In this document: positions 1 to 6,989 of the stretch, piece by piece
Layout of the letters: each line of letters begins with the position of its first letter
How positions within the stretch are numbered: the first letter of the stretch is position 1
Assembly (NCBI GenBank): GCA_020725805.1
Contig: DYEF01000063.1
Span: 1 to 14,433, forward strand
Length of the DNA: 14,433 nt
Reading direction: 5' to 3'
DNA from: Bdellovibrio sp.
Lineage (GTDB): Bacteria; Myxococcota; SpSt-1050
Translations under genes and position numbers: made by a program
The notes under the pieces: generated by a model
The model's input: the letters and a program-made list of their open reading frames with translations, nothing else
Told to the model about the DNA's origin: nothing
The model's database searches: none

Positions 1-6
1 AAAGAA

Positions 7-111
7 GTTTGAACTCTGACCTCATTTAGAAGGTATTGCGACAAAGTTTTTCAAAACAAGATATAGTATGTTTAAGTTTGAACTCTGACCTCATTTAGAA
101 GGTATTGCGAC
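7..111. CRISPR. End of a CRISPR array: two identical 36-bp repeats and one spacer
   Basis: Two perfect copies of a 36-bp repeat lie at 7-42 and 76-111, separated by a 33-bp unique spacer at 43-75, giving a 69-bp period. The repeat begins GTTTGAAC and ends ATTGCGAC. The two bases before each copy (AA) also match. The array is cut by the left edge of the window, and no further repeat occurs to the right. The last eight bases, ATTGCGAC, resemble the ATTGAAAC-type 5' handle of mature type I/III crRNAs, so transcription from left to right is the more likely direction; in that case the right end is leader-distal. Neither copy is degenerate, so degeneracy cannot settle orientation. The next genes are a Card1-like effector and Cas6, which supports a type III association. 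Repeat and spacer structure are seen directly; orientation and type are inferred. Confidence 0.93.
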
Positions 112-240
112 GTACACCTTATAGGTGTGAAGTGGATAGAGAATTAGTGAGTTAGTGATATAGGGATTAATAAGTTATTTGATTTATGTAAAAAATTTAT
201 TTTTCTTTTCTTTTATGAAATTTTATTTTAGCGTATTTCT
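112..240. other. AT-rich spacer between CRISPR array and card1 (leader or trailer)
   Basis: This 129-bp stretch has no gene. Directly after the last repeat is a short hairpin, ACACCT-TAT-AGGTGT (114-128). It is followed by two near-identical 8-mers, attagtga/gttagtga (143-158), and then a strongly pyrimidine-rich run on the + strand (about 197-217). If the array is transcribed rightward this is its trailer; if leftward it is the leader. It must also carry the start signals for the effector gene, but I see no clear -35/-10 pair and no Shine-Dalgarno sequence before the ATG at 241. Confidence 0.5.
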
Positions 241-1326
241 ATGAGAAGAGTTTATATCTGCCTCGTCTCTGATCAGCCGATTCCAAATATGATACCAGCT
301 TTTATGGATAGTTATAGACCAAATAAGATAATTCTCATCAAGACGGTAGATAAAAGTATCCAAAGTAAAAGACTATGTGAGATATTTTCTAAATACGGAA
401 TTGATGTCTCTGAAGAGCTTACAGAACCTATGGATTATAAGAATACATCCGAAGTTATAGAGAGGATTAAGGCTGTTTATAAAGATGATGAGCTGATTCT
501 GAATATTACCGGTGGAACAAAGATGATGTCTATTGGTGCATTTGAGGCTTTTGTGAGGGATAGGAATAATAACCAGAAGATAATTTATGTGGATACATTT
601 AATAGAGTTGTAAAAGAGATTTTTCCAATAAGTCGTAATATTGACTTTAATAATTCAATTACTATTGAAGACTATCTCATAAGTTATGGATACAAGATAA
701 AGAGTTTTTCCGACCCTAATTTCTACGATTACAGGTTGCCCAATGACCTAAATAACTGTACAGTGGAACTTGTTGAGTTTTCTAGTTATTTGGGTAGACT
801 TATAAATGAATCAGTTAAGAGTTCTCTTCATATAAAAGTCCCCAGAGATATAATGAAAAGTCAATCTTTTATAAAGGTCTTAAAGCTTTTTGAAAGGTAT
901 TCTTTTGTTGATGTTTGCGATAATGATGTCAATTTTGTAAAAACTGAAAATTTCAGATTTATTACCGGTGGCTGGCTTGAATTTTATGTCTATAATAAGA
1001 TTAAGAGATTATTAAATAACGAGAACAATCTGCGACTTGGTGCAATTATATGTAAGGATGAAATAGAAAATGAGATTGATATAATCTTTACTTATATGAA
1101 CCAGTTATATCTTGTAGAGTGTAAGAGCGGTAAGTGGGATAAAAATATTTACAAAATGGATTCACTTATAAGGAATACTGGTGGTAGTTTTGGCAAGGGG
1201 ATGCTTGTTGTGCTTGATGAGATTACATCCAATATGAAGAGAAGGATTAGAAATTCCGATATAGTGCTGGTTGATAGAAATAACATTAAAAATTTAAGTG
1301 AAATAATAAAAAATTGGATAAAGTAA
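241..1326 (+). CDS. card1: Card1/Can2-type CRISPR ancillary nuclease (CARF + PD-(D/E)xK)
   Basis: This 361-aa protein has the two-domain layout of the Card1/Can2 (DUF1887) family. The N-terminal half is a CARF-like Rossmann domain with an opening strand around residues 4-20 (ICLVSDQPIPN) and the ligand-loop motif NITGGTKMM at 88-96. The C-terminal half carries the nuclease signature: GGWLE at 243-247, then D280 in NEIDIIF and E293/K295 in VECKSGK. Known family members are activated by cyclic tetra-adenylate made by Cas10 and then cut single-stranded DNA and/or RNA, giving dormancy or abortive defence. All signature residues look intact. It sits between the CRISPR array and cas6, and its stop codon directly abuts the cas6 start. 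The ATG has no Shine-Dalgarno sequence; the start is chosen because the CARF domain begins at once. Family call is strong; ligand size and substrate are inferred from relatives. Confidence 0.88.
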   Translation: MRRVYICLVSDQPIPNMIPAFMDSYRPNKIILIKTVDKSIQSKRLCEIFSKYGIDVSEELTEPMDYKNTSEVIERIKAVYKDDELILNITGGTKMMSIGAFEAFVRDRNNNQKIIYVDTFNRVVKEIFPISRNIDFNNSITIEDYLISYGYKIKSFSDPNFYDYRLPNDLNNCTVELVEFSSYLGRLINESVKSSLHIKVPRDIMKSQSFIKVLKLFERYSFVDVCDNDVNFVKTENFRFITGGWLEFYVYNKIKRLLNNENNLRLGAIICKDEIENEIDIIFTYMNQLYLVECKSGKWDKNIYKMDSLIRNTGGSFGKGMLVVLDEITSNMKRRIRNSDIVLVDRNNIKNLSEIIKNWIK

Positions 1327-2262
1327 ATGATTATTACATATAATAAATACACTTTCAGAATCCTTCCAAAGGATAAGATTTATTTACCAGAGTATAAAGG
1401 TTCTACATTTCGTGGTGGGTTTGGTGTTGCCTTTAAGAAGGTGGTGTGTGCCCTTAAAAAAAATGATTGTGCAGAATGTATGTTAAATAAGAGTTGTATT
1501 TATTCTTATGTTTTTGAGAGTTTTGCCTTTGACAGAATCTGCGGGATATTTAATGATACATTCTCAAAGGATATCCCTCGTCCCTTTATAATAGAGCCGC
1601 CGCTTGAGAAGAAGACAGAATATACCTCAAACGATATAATAGAATTTAATCTTGTCCTTATAGGTAGGGCTGTTGAATATCTCCCATATTTTGTCTATTC
1701 CTTTGAGGTTTTGGGCTCAGATATTGGTATTGGTAAAGGCAGAGGCAAATTTGAGATTGTAGATATATTATCAGATAATTCAATATTATATAGAAATGGT
1801 AAACTGAAAAAAGTGGAGACAGATAAATTAATAGTAAATCCTGAGAGTAAACAAAGTGAATTAGAAAGAATCGTTATTGATTTTGTAACTCCGGTCAGAA
1901 TATTTGAGAATAGACAGCTTTTAAAAAATATCGGTTTTGCGTCCCTTTTTAAGGTGCTTCACAGAAGATTGGTCTTACTTGCTTACTATCACTGTGGTAT
2001 TGAAAAGTTGACTTACGATTATAAACCTCTTATTGAGATGGCAAATAGGGTAGGGACAATAGGTCAGGAATTAATATGGTATGACTGGGAGAGGTATTCA
2101 AAAAGAAAGGATACAAGGATGAATCTGGGAGGGTATATAGGGAGTATTGTCTTTGAAGGAAAGCTGGCTCCGTTTATGAATTTTATTAAAGCCGGCGAAA
2201 TTCTGCATATTGGTAAGGGTGCGGTTTTTGGAATGGGGAAGTATTGCATAAATAACCAATAA
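1327..2262 (+). CDS. cas6: Cas6-family CRISPR RNA endoribonuclease (RAMP)
   Basis: This 311-aa protein matches the Cas6 group common in type III and mixed systems. It would cut the CRISPR precursor transcript within each repeat to release crRNAs. Visible marks are the early GSTFRGGFG segment (about 25-33), a cysteine cluster C41/C48/C51/C57 that often appears in this subgroup and could bind a metal, a GIGKGRGKFEI-type turn near the middle, and a C-terminal glycine-rich RAMP loop, HIGKGAVFGMGKY, at 294-306. H294, just before that loop, is a candidate catalytic or RNA-contact residue, but I cannot assign it from sequence. The ATG follows the TAA of the Card1 gene with no gap, so the two are probably co-transcribed and translationally coupled. 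No cas10, csm, cmr, cas1 or cas2 follows, so the processed crRNAs must serve a complex encoded outside this window. Confidence 0.87.
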   Translation: MIITYNKYTFRILPKDKIYLPEYKGSTFRGGFGVAFKKVVCALKKNDCAECMLNKSCIYSYVFESFAFDRICGIFNDTFSKDIPRPFIIEPPLEKKTEYTSNDIIEFNLVLIGRAVEYLPYFVYSFEVLGSDIGIGKGRGKFEIVDILSDNSILYRNGKLKKVETDKLIVNPESKQSELERIVIDFVTPVRIFENRQLLKNIGFASLFKVLHRRLVLLAYYHCGIEKLTYDYKPLIEMANRVGTIGQELIWYDWERYSKRKDTRMNLGGYIGSIVFEGKLAPFMNFIKAGEILHIGKGAVFGMGKYCINNQ

Positions 2263-2280
2263 AATCAATGTATTAAATAA

Positions 2281-2321
2281 ATATTTGCATTATAACATAA
2301 TATGTGTTATAGTGCAAATAT
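2281..2321. promoter_or_regulatory. 41-bp imperfect palindrome, likely operator of the toxin-antitoxin pair
   Basis: The arms 2281-2299 and 2303-2321 are reverse complements over 19 bp with two mismatches, centred on 2301. The outer half-site is ATATTTGCA and the inner one TATAACA. It lies in the 78-bp gap after cas6 and just before the winged-helix regulator. No T-tract follows, which argues against a terminator. AbiEi-type antitoxins are known to repress their own promoters through inverted repeats, so autoregulation by the next gene product is the natural reading; that assignment is inference. Confidence 0.75.
2285..2313 (+). promoter_or_regulatory. Sigma70-like promoter inside the palindrome
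   Basis: TTGCAT (2285-2290) and TATAGT (2308-2313) are separated by exactly 17 bp. The -10 matches consensus at five of six positions; the -35 keeps the TTG core. Both boxes fall within the palindrome arms, so a protein bound there would block RNA polymerase. Transcription would begin near 2320, leaving a leader of 20-35 nt before the regulator gene. Confidence 0.6.
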
Positions 2322-2340
2322 GATGTTATGAAGTTAAGGT

Positions 2341-3342
2341 ATGGAGTCTTTTATGCCGCAGGTTGTAGATGAATTTTCTGAATATCTGAAAGATGTTCTT
2401 GGTGTTGACATAGTTGCTAAAAAACTTTCATTATATAATGAATTTCCTATTCTGCTTGTGTCATATTATGAGTTTTACAAAACAAGAATCTTTAATACAG
2501 ATGTTTTGTTGCTTTGTCTAAAACCGAATAAAAATTTAACACCATCTGATCTGATGGCTCACCATAGACTGCTCAGAGAAAAACTTTCTTATGAGATTTT
2601 ATTTGTACTTCCTGTAATCAAGGCATACGAGAGAAAGAGGCTTATAGAATATAAGATACCTTTCGTTGTGCCTTTTAACCAGATGTATATTCCGATCCTC
2701 GGTATTGAATTAAGGGAATATTTTAAGAGGCTTAGGGAAAAGCCCGATTTATTCAAGCCATCTACACAACTAATTTTCCTTTATATGCTATACAGAGATA
2801 CTAGGGCAGGTTTTACTATATCAGAAATAGCAAAGGTGAGTGGATATAGTAAAATGACGGTTTTCCGGGCTTTCGATGAGATAACTGCAGCAGGTATTAT
2901 GAATATTTATGAAAAAAATAAGGAATTGATTATCAAATCAGATAATTCAAAAACAGTTTTATGGGAGAAAGCATTACAATATCTGATTGACCCTGTAAAG
3001 GACAGAGTCTACATTAATAGAAGCGATATAGATAAGATTCAATCAAAATTAATATCTGGTTACTCTGCACTTGCTTACTACTCAGATCTTTCAGAGCCAG
3101 ATCTGCCGGTTTATGCTGTTGATATCAATCATTATAGGGTTTTAAGGCAGAATAGGATTATTGACATAGTTCCGACTAAAGATAGAAATGTAGCTCAGTT
3201 GGAGATATATAAATATCCTGTTCATATTCTGAGCCAAAGCGGAGTTGTAGATAAGCTTTCTTTGTATTTAAGTCTGAAAAATGATATTGATGAGAGAGTT
3301 GAGTATGCACTAAAGAAATTAATTGAGGAGGCGTTATGGTAA
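2341..3342 (+). CDS. Winged-helix transcriptional regulator, probable AbiEi-like antitoxin
   Basis: This 333-aa protein has an N-terminal alpha/beta region of about 140 residues without a name I can give confidently. A clear winged helix-turn-helix follows at about 157-200 (GFTISEIAKVSGYSKMTVFRAFDEI), then a C-terminal domain of about 130 residues. The layout and the nucleotidyltransferase partner directly downstream fit the antitoxin half of an AbiE-type (type IV) toxin-antitoxin pair: DNA-binding autorepressor plus toxin antagonist. It overlaps the next gene by 7 nt, a sign of coupled translation. Two starts are possible. The ATG at 2341 has only AAGG one base away, whereas the in-frame ATG at 2353 has GGAG at 2343-2346 with 6-nt spacing, which may be the real start (329 aa). 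The operator-like palindrome lies just upstream. DNA binding is well supported; the antitoxin role is inferred from context. Confidence 0.72.
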   Translation: MESFMPQVVDEFSEYLKDVLGVDIVAKKLSLYNEFPILLVSYYEFYKTRIFNTDVLLLCLKPNKNLTPSDLMAHHRLLREKLSYEILFVLPVIKAYERKRLIEYKIPFVVPFNQMYIPILGIELREYFKRLREKPDLFKPSTQLIFLYMLYRDTRAGFTISEIAKVSGYSKMTVFRAFDEITAAGIMNIYEKNKELIIKSDNSKTVLWEKALQYLIDPVKDRVYINRSDIDKIQSKLISGYSALAYYSDLSEPDLPVYAVDINHYRVLRQNRIIDIVPTKDRNVAQLEIYKYPVHILSQSGVVDKLSLYLSLKNDIDERVEYALKKLIEEALW

Positions 3343-4076
3343 AGGGGCTGGATAAATTCAAGAGTTACTTTGAAAAGTTTTATGATTGTTATGTAATTTT
3401 CGGCGGTGTTGCGTGTTCTGTCTTGCTAAGCAGGTACAATCTCGAATTTCGAGCTACAAAGGATATTGATGTTTGCCTGAATATAAGCGCGACAGGTGAT
3501 GATTTTCTAAATAAATTAAAAAACTTTATTGTAGAGGGTAGATATCAGCATAAACTTTCTGATGGGAAGAAGATATTTTACAGATTCTTCAAACCTGAAG
3601 CCAAGGGGTTCCCGGATTGTATTGAATTATTCTGCAGACATAAGATAGATATTGGGTCTGACCAGTTAGTTGCACCTGTTTATGAAGATGATAGGAGTCT
3701 CAGGTTTTCTGCAATTCTTATGGATGACGAGTATTATAATTTAACGATTAAAGGTAGAATAATAGAAGATGGATTACCTGTTTTGAGTCCTGAATATCTT
3801 ATTTTGCTCAAAGCCAAAGCCTACCTCAGTCTGATTGATACTGAAAACGCAGATGATAGAGACATAAAAAAGCATAGAAATGACATATTTAGACTTGTTG
3901 GTATTCTTGATCCGTCTAAAAAGACTGAAGTCGATTATAAGGTTTTTGCTGATTTCAGGAAATTTCTTTCGCAAATTGACAGGAAAAGTGTTCAGCCTGT
4001 CTTGAAACAATTAAGAATTGATATTAGTGTGGATGAAATGATAGATTTACTTGAAAGCCTTTATGTCAGTGTTTAG
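3336..4076 (+). CDS. Nucleotidyltransferase, probable AbiEii-like toxin
   Basis: This 246-aa protein shows the core of a DNA polymerase beta-type nucleotidyltransferase: FGGVACSVLL (residues 22-31, holding the GG motif) followed by TKDIDVCL with D43 and D45 as the metal-binding pair. An acidic CIELF strand near 95-99 could supply the third carboxylate. The later blocks SPEYLILLKAKAYLSL (151-166) and DIKKHRNDIFRL (176-187) resemble the conserved C-terminal lysine and aspartate motifs of AbiEii/AbiGii toxins. Known relatives block growth by transferring nucleotides, for some members to tRNA. The ATG overlaps the stop of the regulator gene and has GAGGAG at 3325-3330. Catalytic residues look intact, so the enzyme should be active. 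The toxin role is inferred from pairing and motifs; a housekeeping or antibiotic-modifying nucleotidyltransferase is a less likely alternative. Confidence 0.78.
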   Translation: MVKGLDKFKSYFEKFYDCYVIFGGVACSVLLSRYNLEFRATKDIDVCLNISATGDDFLNKLKNFIVEGRYQHKLSDGKKIFYRFFKPEAKGFPDCIELFCRHKIDIGSDQLVAPVYEDDRSLRFSAILMDDEYYNLTIKGRIIEDGLPVLSPEYLILLKAKAYLSLIDTENADDRDIKKHRNDIFRLVGILDPSKKTEVDYKVFADFRKFLSQIDRKSVQPVLKQLRIDISVDEMIDLLESLYVSV

Positions 4077-4129
4077 AGATTCTTTGTCTCTGCTAATTTA
4101 GATTCATCAGCGAATTTAGTCTCTTTGAT

Positions 4130-4157
4130 TTGACTTACCCGTCTTATTCACTATAAT
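4130..4157 (+). promoter_or_regulatory. Strong sigma70-type promoter for the C45-family gene
   Basis: TTGACT (4130-4135) and a perfect TATAAT (4152-4157) are spaced by 16 bp. The start codon at 4184 follows about 20 nt after the expected transcription start, with AAGGCAGG (4172-4179) as ribosome binding site. This separates the downstream gene from the defence island as its own transcription unit. Confidence 0.75.
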
Positions 4158-4183
4158 AAAGGCTGTTTTTCAAGGCAGGTTTT

Positions 4184-5998
4184 ATGTTTATCAGAAGATT
4201 TAAGGCCCCTGAACTTTTAAAGAGTTTTGGTCTTCTCGACCTTAATGAGCTTGACTATAAGAAGCCGGATTATGCGGATACAAAGATAAAGGTAGAAGGG
4301 AATCTAAGGACCTTTGGACCAGCCCGTATAGAGAAGTGCGGGAATATCTTTGTGGGGTTTTTTGAAGGTTCGGATTATGAGATGGGTTATCAGCACGGGA
4401 GGTTATTAAAGGATGAGGTAAGGGAGGGTGTGATTCCGTATCTCTATAATTTTGCAAAACTCCTGATGGATGACGTGAGCGGTGTAAAGATTTTTAATGA
4501 CATTGTGAGAATGCTCGCTCAGAAGTTCTTCTATGAGAGGTTAATAAAGGCTATACCCGATAAGATTCTCGATTCTTATATAGGACTTGCCGATGGTGCG
4601 GGATTTGACAGAAATCAGCTCTATATTGTGGTCGGTTTTGCCGATATGCTTCAGGTGGCAAGCGGGATATTGAACAGAAGGTACAGGGTTGTAAGTCTTC
4701 CGCCGATTCATCTCTGTACCTCAATTGTGGCGTGGGGGAGCGCAACGAAGGACGGCAAGCTTATTCACGGCCGCAATCTGGACTATGAGGCCTATAATGT
4801 ATGGGAGAGGTTCCCGCTTATTGCACGTGTAAAGCCGGATAACGGAATACCTTATACATACTTTTCATCAGTCGGTGTCCATTCTGGAGGGCTTACGGGG
4901 ATAAATGATTATGGACTTGCCTTTAATGTGCATACGAAGTTTACATCTCGGGTCGGATTTTCCGGTCCGCCGATGCAGGTAGTTGGTGATTATGTGCTGA
5001 GAAATGCAAAGAGTATAGAAGAGGCTGAGAAAATCATTAAAGGTATGAAATATAACTGTGGCTGGACGTTTGTGCTCTCACAGGATAAGCCTCCTTATGC
5101 GAAGGCTTTTGAGATAGATGCAAAAGATATTGAAGATGTAAAGTTCGAGAAGGATTATTTAGTGACAACAAACTGCTACAAGAGTCAGCGCCTCAAAAAA
5201 CGTGAGATAAGTATCAACAGGACTATGGATATAAATTTTGTGAGCAGGCTCAGAAGGATTAAGGAGCTTGCCGAGAAATATTACTCTAAAATAGACGCTC
5301 AGGTTGCAGTTGATATGATGTCCGATAACTTCTCTCCCTATGACAATCGGAATATTTATGACCGCAATACGATTGCCCAGCTCAGTACGATTCAGAGTCT
5401 GGTTATGAATGTGACTGACAGAATATATTATTTTGCAGAGGGAAGGGCACCGGTCCCTTACGGGAAGTATTTTGTATTCGATTCGGAACTGAAGCCAGTG
5501 ATGAAGAACAAAAAACAGGTATATCTTACAAGGAGTGAACCATTAAACAACAATAAACTCGGGGCTTTGAGATTGTATATTTATGCCTCATATCTTCACA
5601 ATACCGGTAGCGAAAAGGAGATTACCGCGTATCTGAAAGAGGCAATCAGTAAGGATAAGGAATCTGATTTTTATCTGATGATGTATGCCTTTTATCTGTT
5701 GAAAGAAAAGAAATATAATGAGGCAAACGAAGTGCTCAACAAAGCGATTTCAATTGTGAGCGAGAGACCTGAATATCTCTATAGACTTATGCTATATAAA
5801 TTGTGGCTTGGCAGGGCTTATGATTTATCGGGTTTCAGGACTCAGGCAAAGGTGATTTATAAAGAGATTGTAAAGACAGATAATCTGGATGTCAGGATAA
5901 TCGATGCCGCCTGCAGGGGAATCAGGAAGAGATTTGATGAGAAACAATTAAAAAGGGTAATGGTAAACTGCTTTACTGCGGAGTTTATTAAGTTGTAA
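4184..5998 (+). CDS. C45-family Ntn hydrolase/acyltransferase with C-terminal TPR-like region
   Basis: This 604-aa protein belongs to the C45 (acyl-CoA:6-aminopenicillanic acid acyltransferase-like) group of self-processing N-terminal-nucleophile hydrolases. An N-terminal segment contains the family-typical GSDYEMGYQHGRLL (62-75). The predicted nucleophile is C178 in HLCTSIVAWG, where relatives cleave themselves before the cysteine. Supporting residues are the GRNLDY block (196-201) and TTNCY around N330. After the catalytic domain, about 462-567 is helical with KKYNEANEVLNKAI-type repeats, resembling two or three TPR units. No signal peptide is visible, so it probably acts in the cytoplasm. 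The substrate cannot be read from sequence; relatives cleave or transfer acyl groups on amides. It has its own promoter and no obvious functional partner nearby. Confidence 0.75.
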   Translation: MFIRRFKAPELLKSFGLLDLNELDYKKPDYADTKIKVEGNLRTFGPARIEKCGNIFVGFFEGSDYEMGYQHGRLLKDEVREGVIPYLYNFAKLLMDDVSGVKIFNDIVRMLAQKFFYERLIKAIPDKILDSYIGLADGAGFDRNQLYIVVGFADMLQVASGILNRRYRVVSLPPIHLCTSIVAWGSATKDGKLIHGRNLDYEAYNVWERFPLIARVKPDNGIPYTYFSSVGVHSGGLTGINDYGLAFNVHTKFTSRVGFSGPPMQVVGDYVLRNAKSIEEAEKIIKGMKYNCGWTFVLSQDKPPYAKAFEIDAKDIEDVKFEKDYLVTTNCYKSQRLKKREISINRTMDINFVSRLRRIKELAEKYYSKIDAQVAVDMMSDNFSPYDNRNIYDRNTIAQLSTIQSLVMNVTDRIYYFAEGRAPVPYGKYFVFDSELKPVMKNKKQVYLTRSEPLNNNKLGALRLYIYASYLHNTGSEKEITAYLKEAISKDKESDFYLMMYAFYLLKEKKYNEANEVLNKAISIVSERPEYLYRLMLYKLWLGRAYDLSGFRTQAKVIYKEIVKTDNLDVRIIDAACRGIRKRFDEKQLKRVMVNCFTAEFIKL

Positions 5999-6091
5999 TT
6001 TACATTAAGAAGGTAAATAAATTACATTGGGCTTAAATGGGTTTTTTGTATTTACAAGAGAGTTTTATTGGTGTAAGAAGGCGGTTTGGAT

Positions 6092-6098
6092 AAGGAGG
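6092..6098 (+). promoter_or_regulatory. Ribosome binding site fixing the transaldolase start
   Basis: AAGGAGG lies five bases before the ATG at 6104. It is as close to consensus as any in the window and falls inside a longer reading frame that could begin with TTG at 6086, so it decides for the ATG. Confidence 0.85.
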
Positions 6099-6103
6099 TC
6101 CTG

Positions 6104-6748
6104 ATGAAGATTTTTATCGATACTGCTGATATCAACGAGATTCGTGAGGCTAATAAGATTGGTATTATTGATGGTGTCACTACCAATCCATCACTTATTG
6201 CAAAGACCGGAAGAAAGTTTGAAGAGGTTGTAAAAGACATTGTTGCAGAGGTGGACGGGCCCATCAGTGTCGAGGTGGTATCACTCGAGTCGGACGGAAT
6301 GGTTGAGGAGGCAAGAAAGCTCGCAAAGATTCATAAAAACATAACAATTAAGATACCTATGACTACCGAAGGGCTCAAGGCGGTCAAGATATTATCGAAG
6401 GAAGGTATAAAGACAAATGTTACACTTGTCTTCTCTCCGATTCAGGCACTCCTTGCAGCAAAGGCAGGGGCGACTTTTGTGAGTCCCTTCGTCGGGAGAC
6501 TCGATGATATAAGTCAGGACGGATTTGAACTCGTGGAACAGATCGTTGAGATTTATAACAACTACGACTTCGAGACAGAGGTGATTGCCGCATCAATCAG
6601 GAATCCTGTCCACGTAATCAGGGCGGCGCTCTGCGGCTGTCATATTGCTACAATTCCGTATTCCACGATTATGCAGCTTGCAAAACACCCTCTCACTGAT
6701 GCCGGGATAAAGAAGTTTCTGGAAGACTGGCAGAAGGTGCCGAAATAG
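6104..6748 (+). CDS. tal: Transaldolase, short (type 3B / fructose-6-phosphate aldolase-like) form
   Basis: From the ATG at 6104 the product is 214 aa, the usual size of this bacterial short-transaldolase family. It catalyses transfer of a dihydroxyacetone unit between sugar phosphates in the non-oxidative pentose phosphate pathway; some members act instead as fructose-6-phosphate aldolases. Family marks are [16 protein letters not shown] at the N-terminus, DGVTTNPSL (23-31), the Schiff-base lysine K83 in [27 protein letters not shown], and SPFVGRLDD. The sequence is complete and typical. A TTG start at 6086 would add six residues but would place the consensus ribosome binding site inside the coding region. 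It is 105 bp from the previous gene with no clear terminator between, so co-transcription is possible. Sequence alone does not separate transaldolase from fructose-6-phosphate aldolase. Confidence 0.93.
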   Translation: MKIFIDTADINEIREANKIGIIDGVTTNPSLIAKTGRKFEEVVKDIVAEVDGPISVEVVSLESDGMVEEARKLAKIHKNITIKIPMTTEGLKAVKILSKEGIKTNVTLVFSPIQALLAAKAGATFVSPFVGRLDDISQDGFELVEQIVEIYNNYDFETEVIAASIRNPVHVIRAALCGCHIATIPYSTIMQLAKHPLTDAGIKKFLEDWQKVPK

Positions 6749-6989
6749 CATATAGTTTATAGTCCACAGTTAATAGCAGGAAAAATATAAGGCAGTTTTT
6801 CGTTTGTAAAAGTTGTAGTTTACGGATACCCGAAAAATGCCCGATTTAGGGGACTTTACTTTTTTATACTTTTTTATAAAATTTATCTCCAAGGGAGGTT
6901 TTTGACTCCAAAAATGTCTGAAGGGTGATAGATATGTAATTGTATTATTAAGATAGTTCAGTAAAACAAATTTTGAGAGGAGGTATTTT
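6749..6989. other. 241-bp intergenic region before the lipoprotein gene
   Basis: No gene is visible. It holds a tandem 10-bp repeat, TACTTTTTTA twice (6857-6876), and a small CTCC-AAG-GGAG hairpin followed by GTTTTT (6887-6903) that could be a weak terminator after the transaldolase. A possible -35, TTGACT (6902-6907), lacks a good -10 at standard spacing. The stretch ends in a strong Shine-Dalgarno, GAGGAGG (6977-6983), six bases before the ATG. Confidence 0.45.

Noticed and set aside
43-75. The CRISPR spacer shares a 10-base stretch, CAAAACAAGA, with the regulator gene near 2478-2487.
   Set aside because: Ten AT-rich bases out of 33 is expected by chance in a 14-kb AT-rich window and is not a protospacer match.
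4075-4091. Small hairpin AGAGA/TCTCT at the end of the nucleotidyltransferase gene.
   Set aside because: A five-pair stem with no T-run is too weak to call a terminator.
6086-6103. Upstream TTG start adding six residues to the transaldolase.
   Set aside because: It would bury the AAGGAGG ribosome binding site in the coding region, and the family normally begins at MKIFIDTA.
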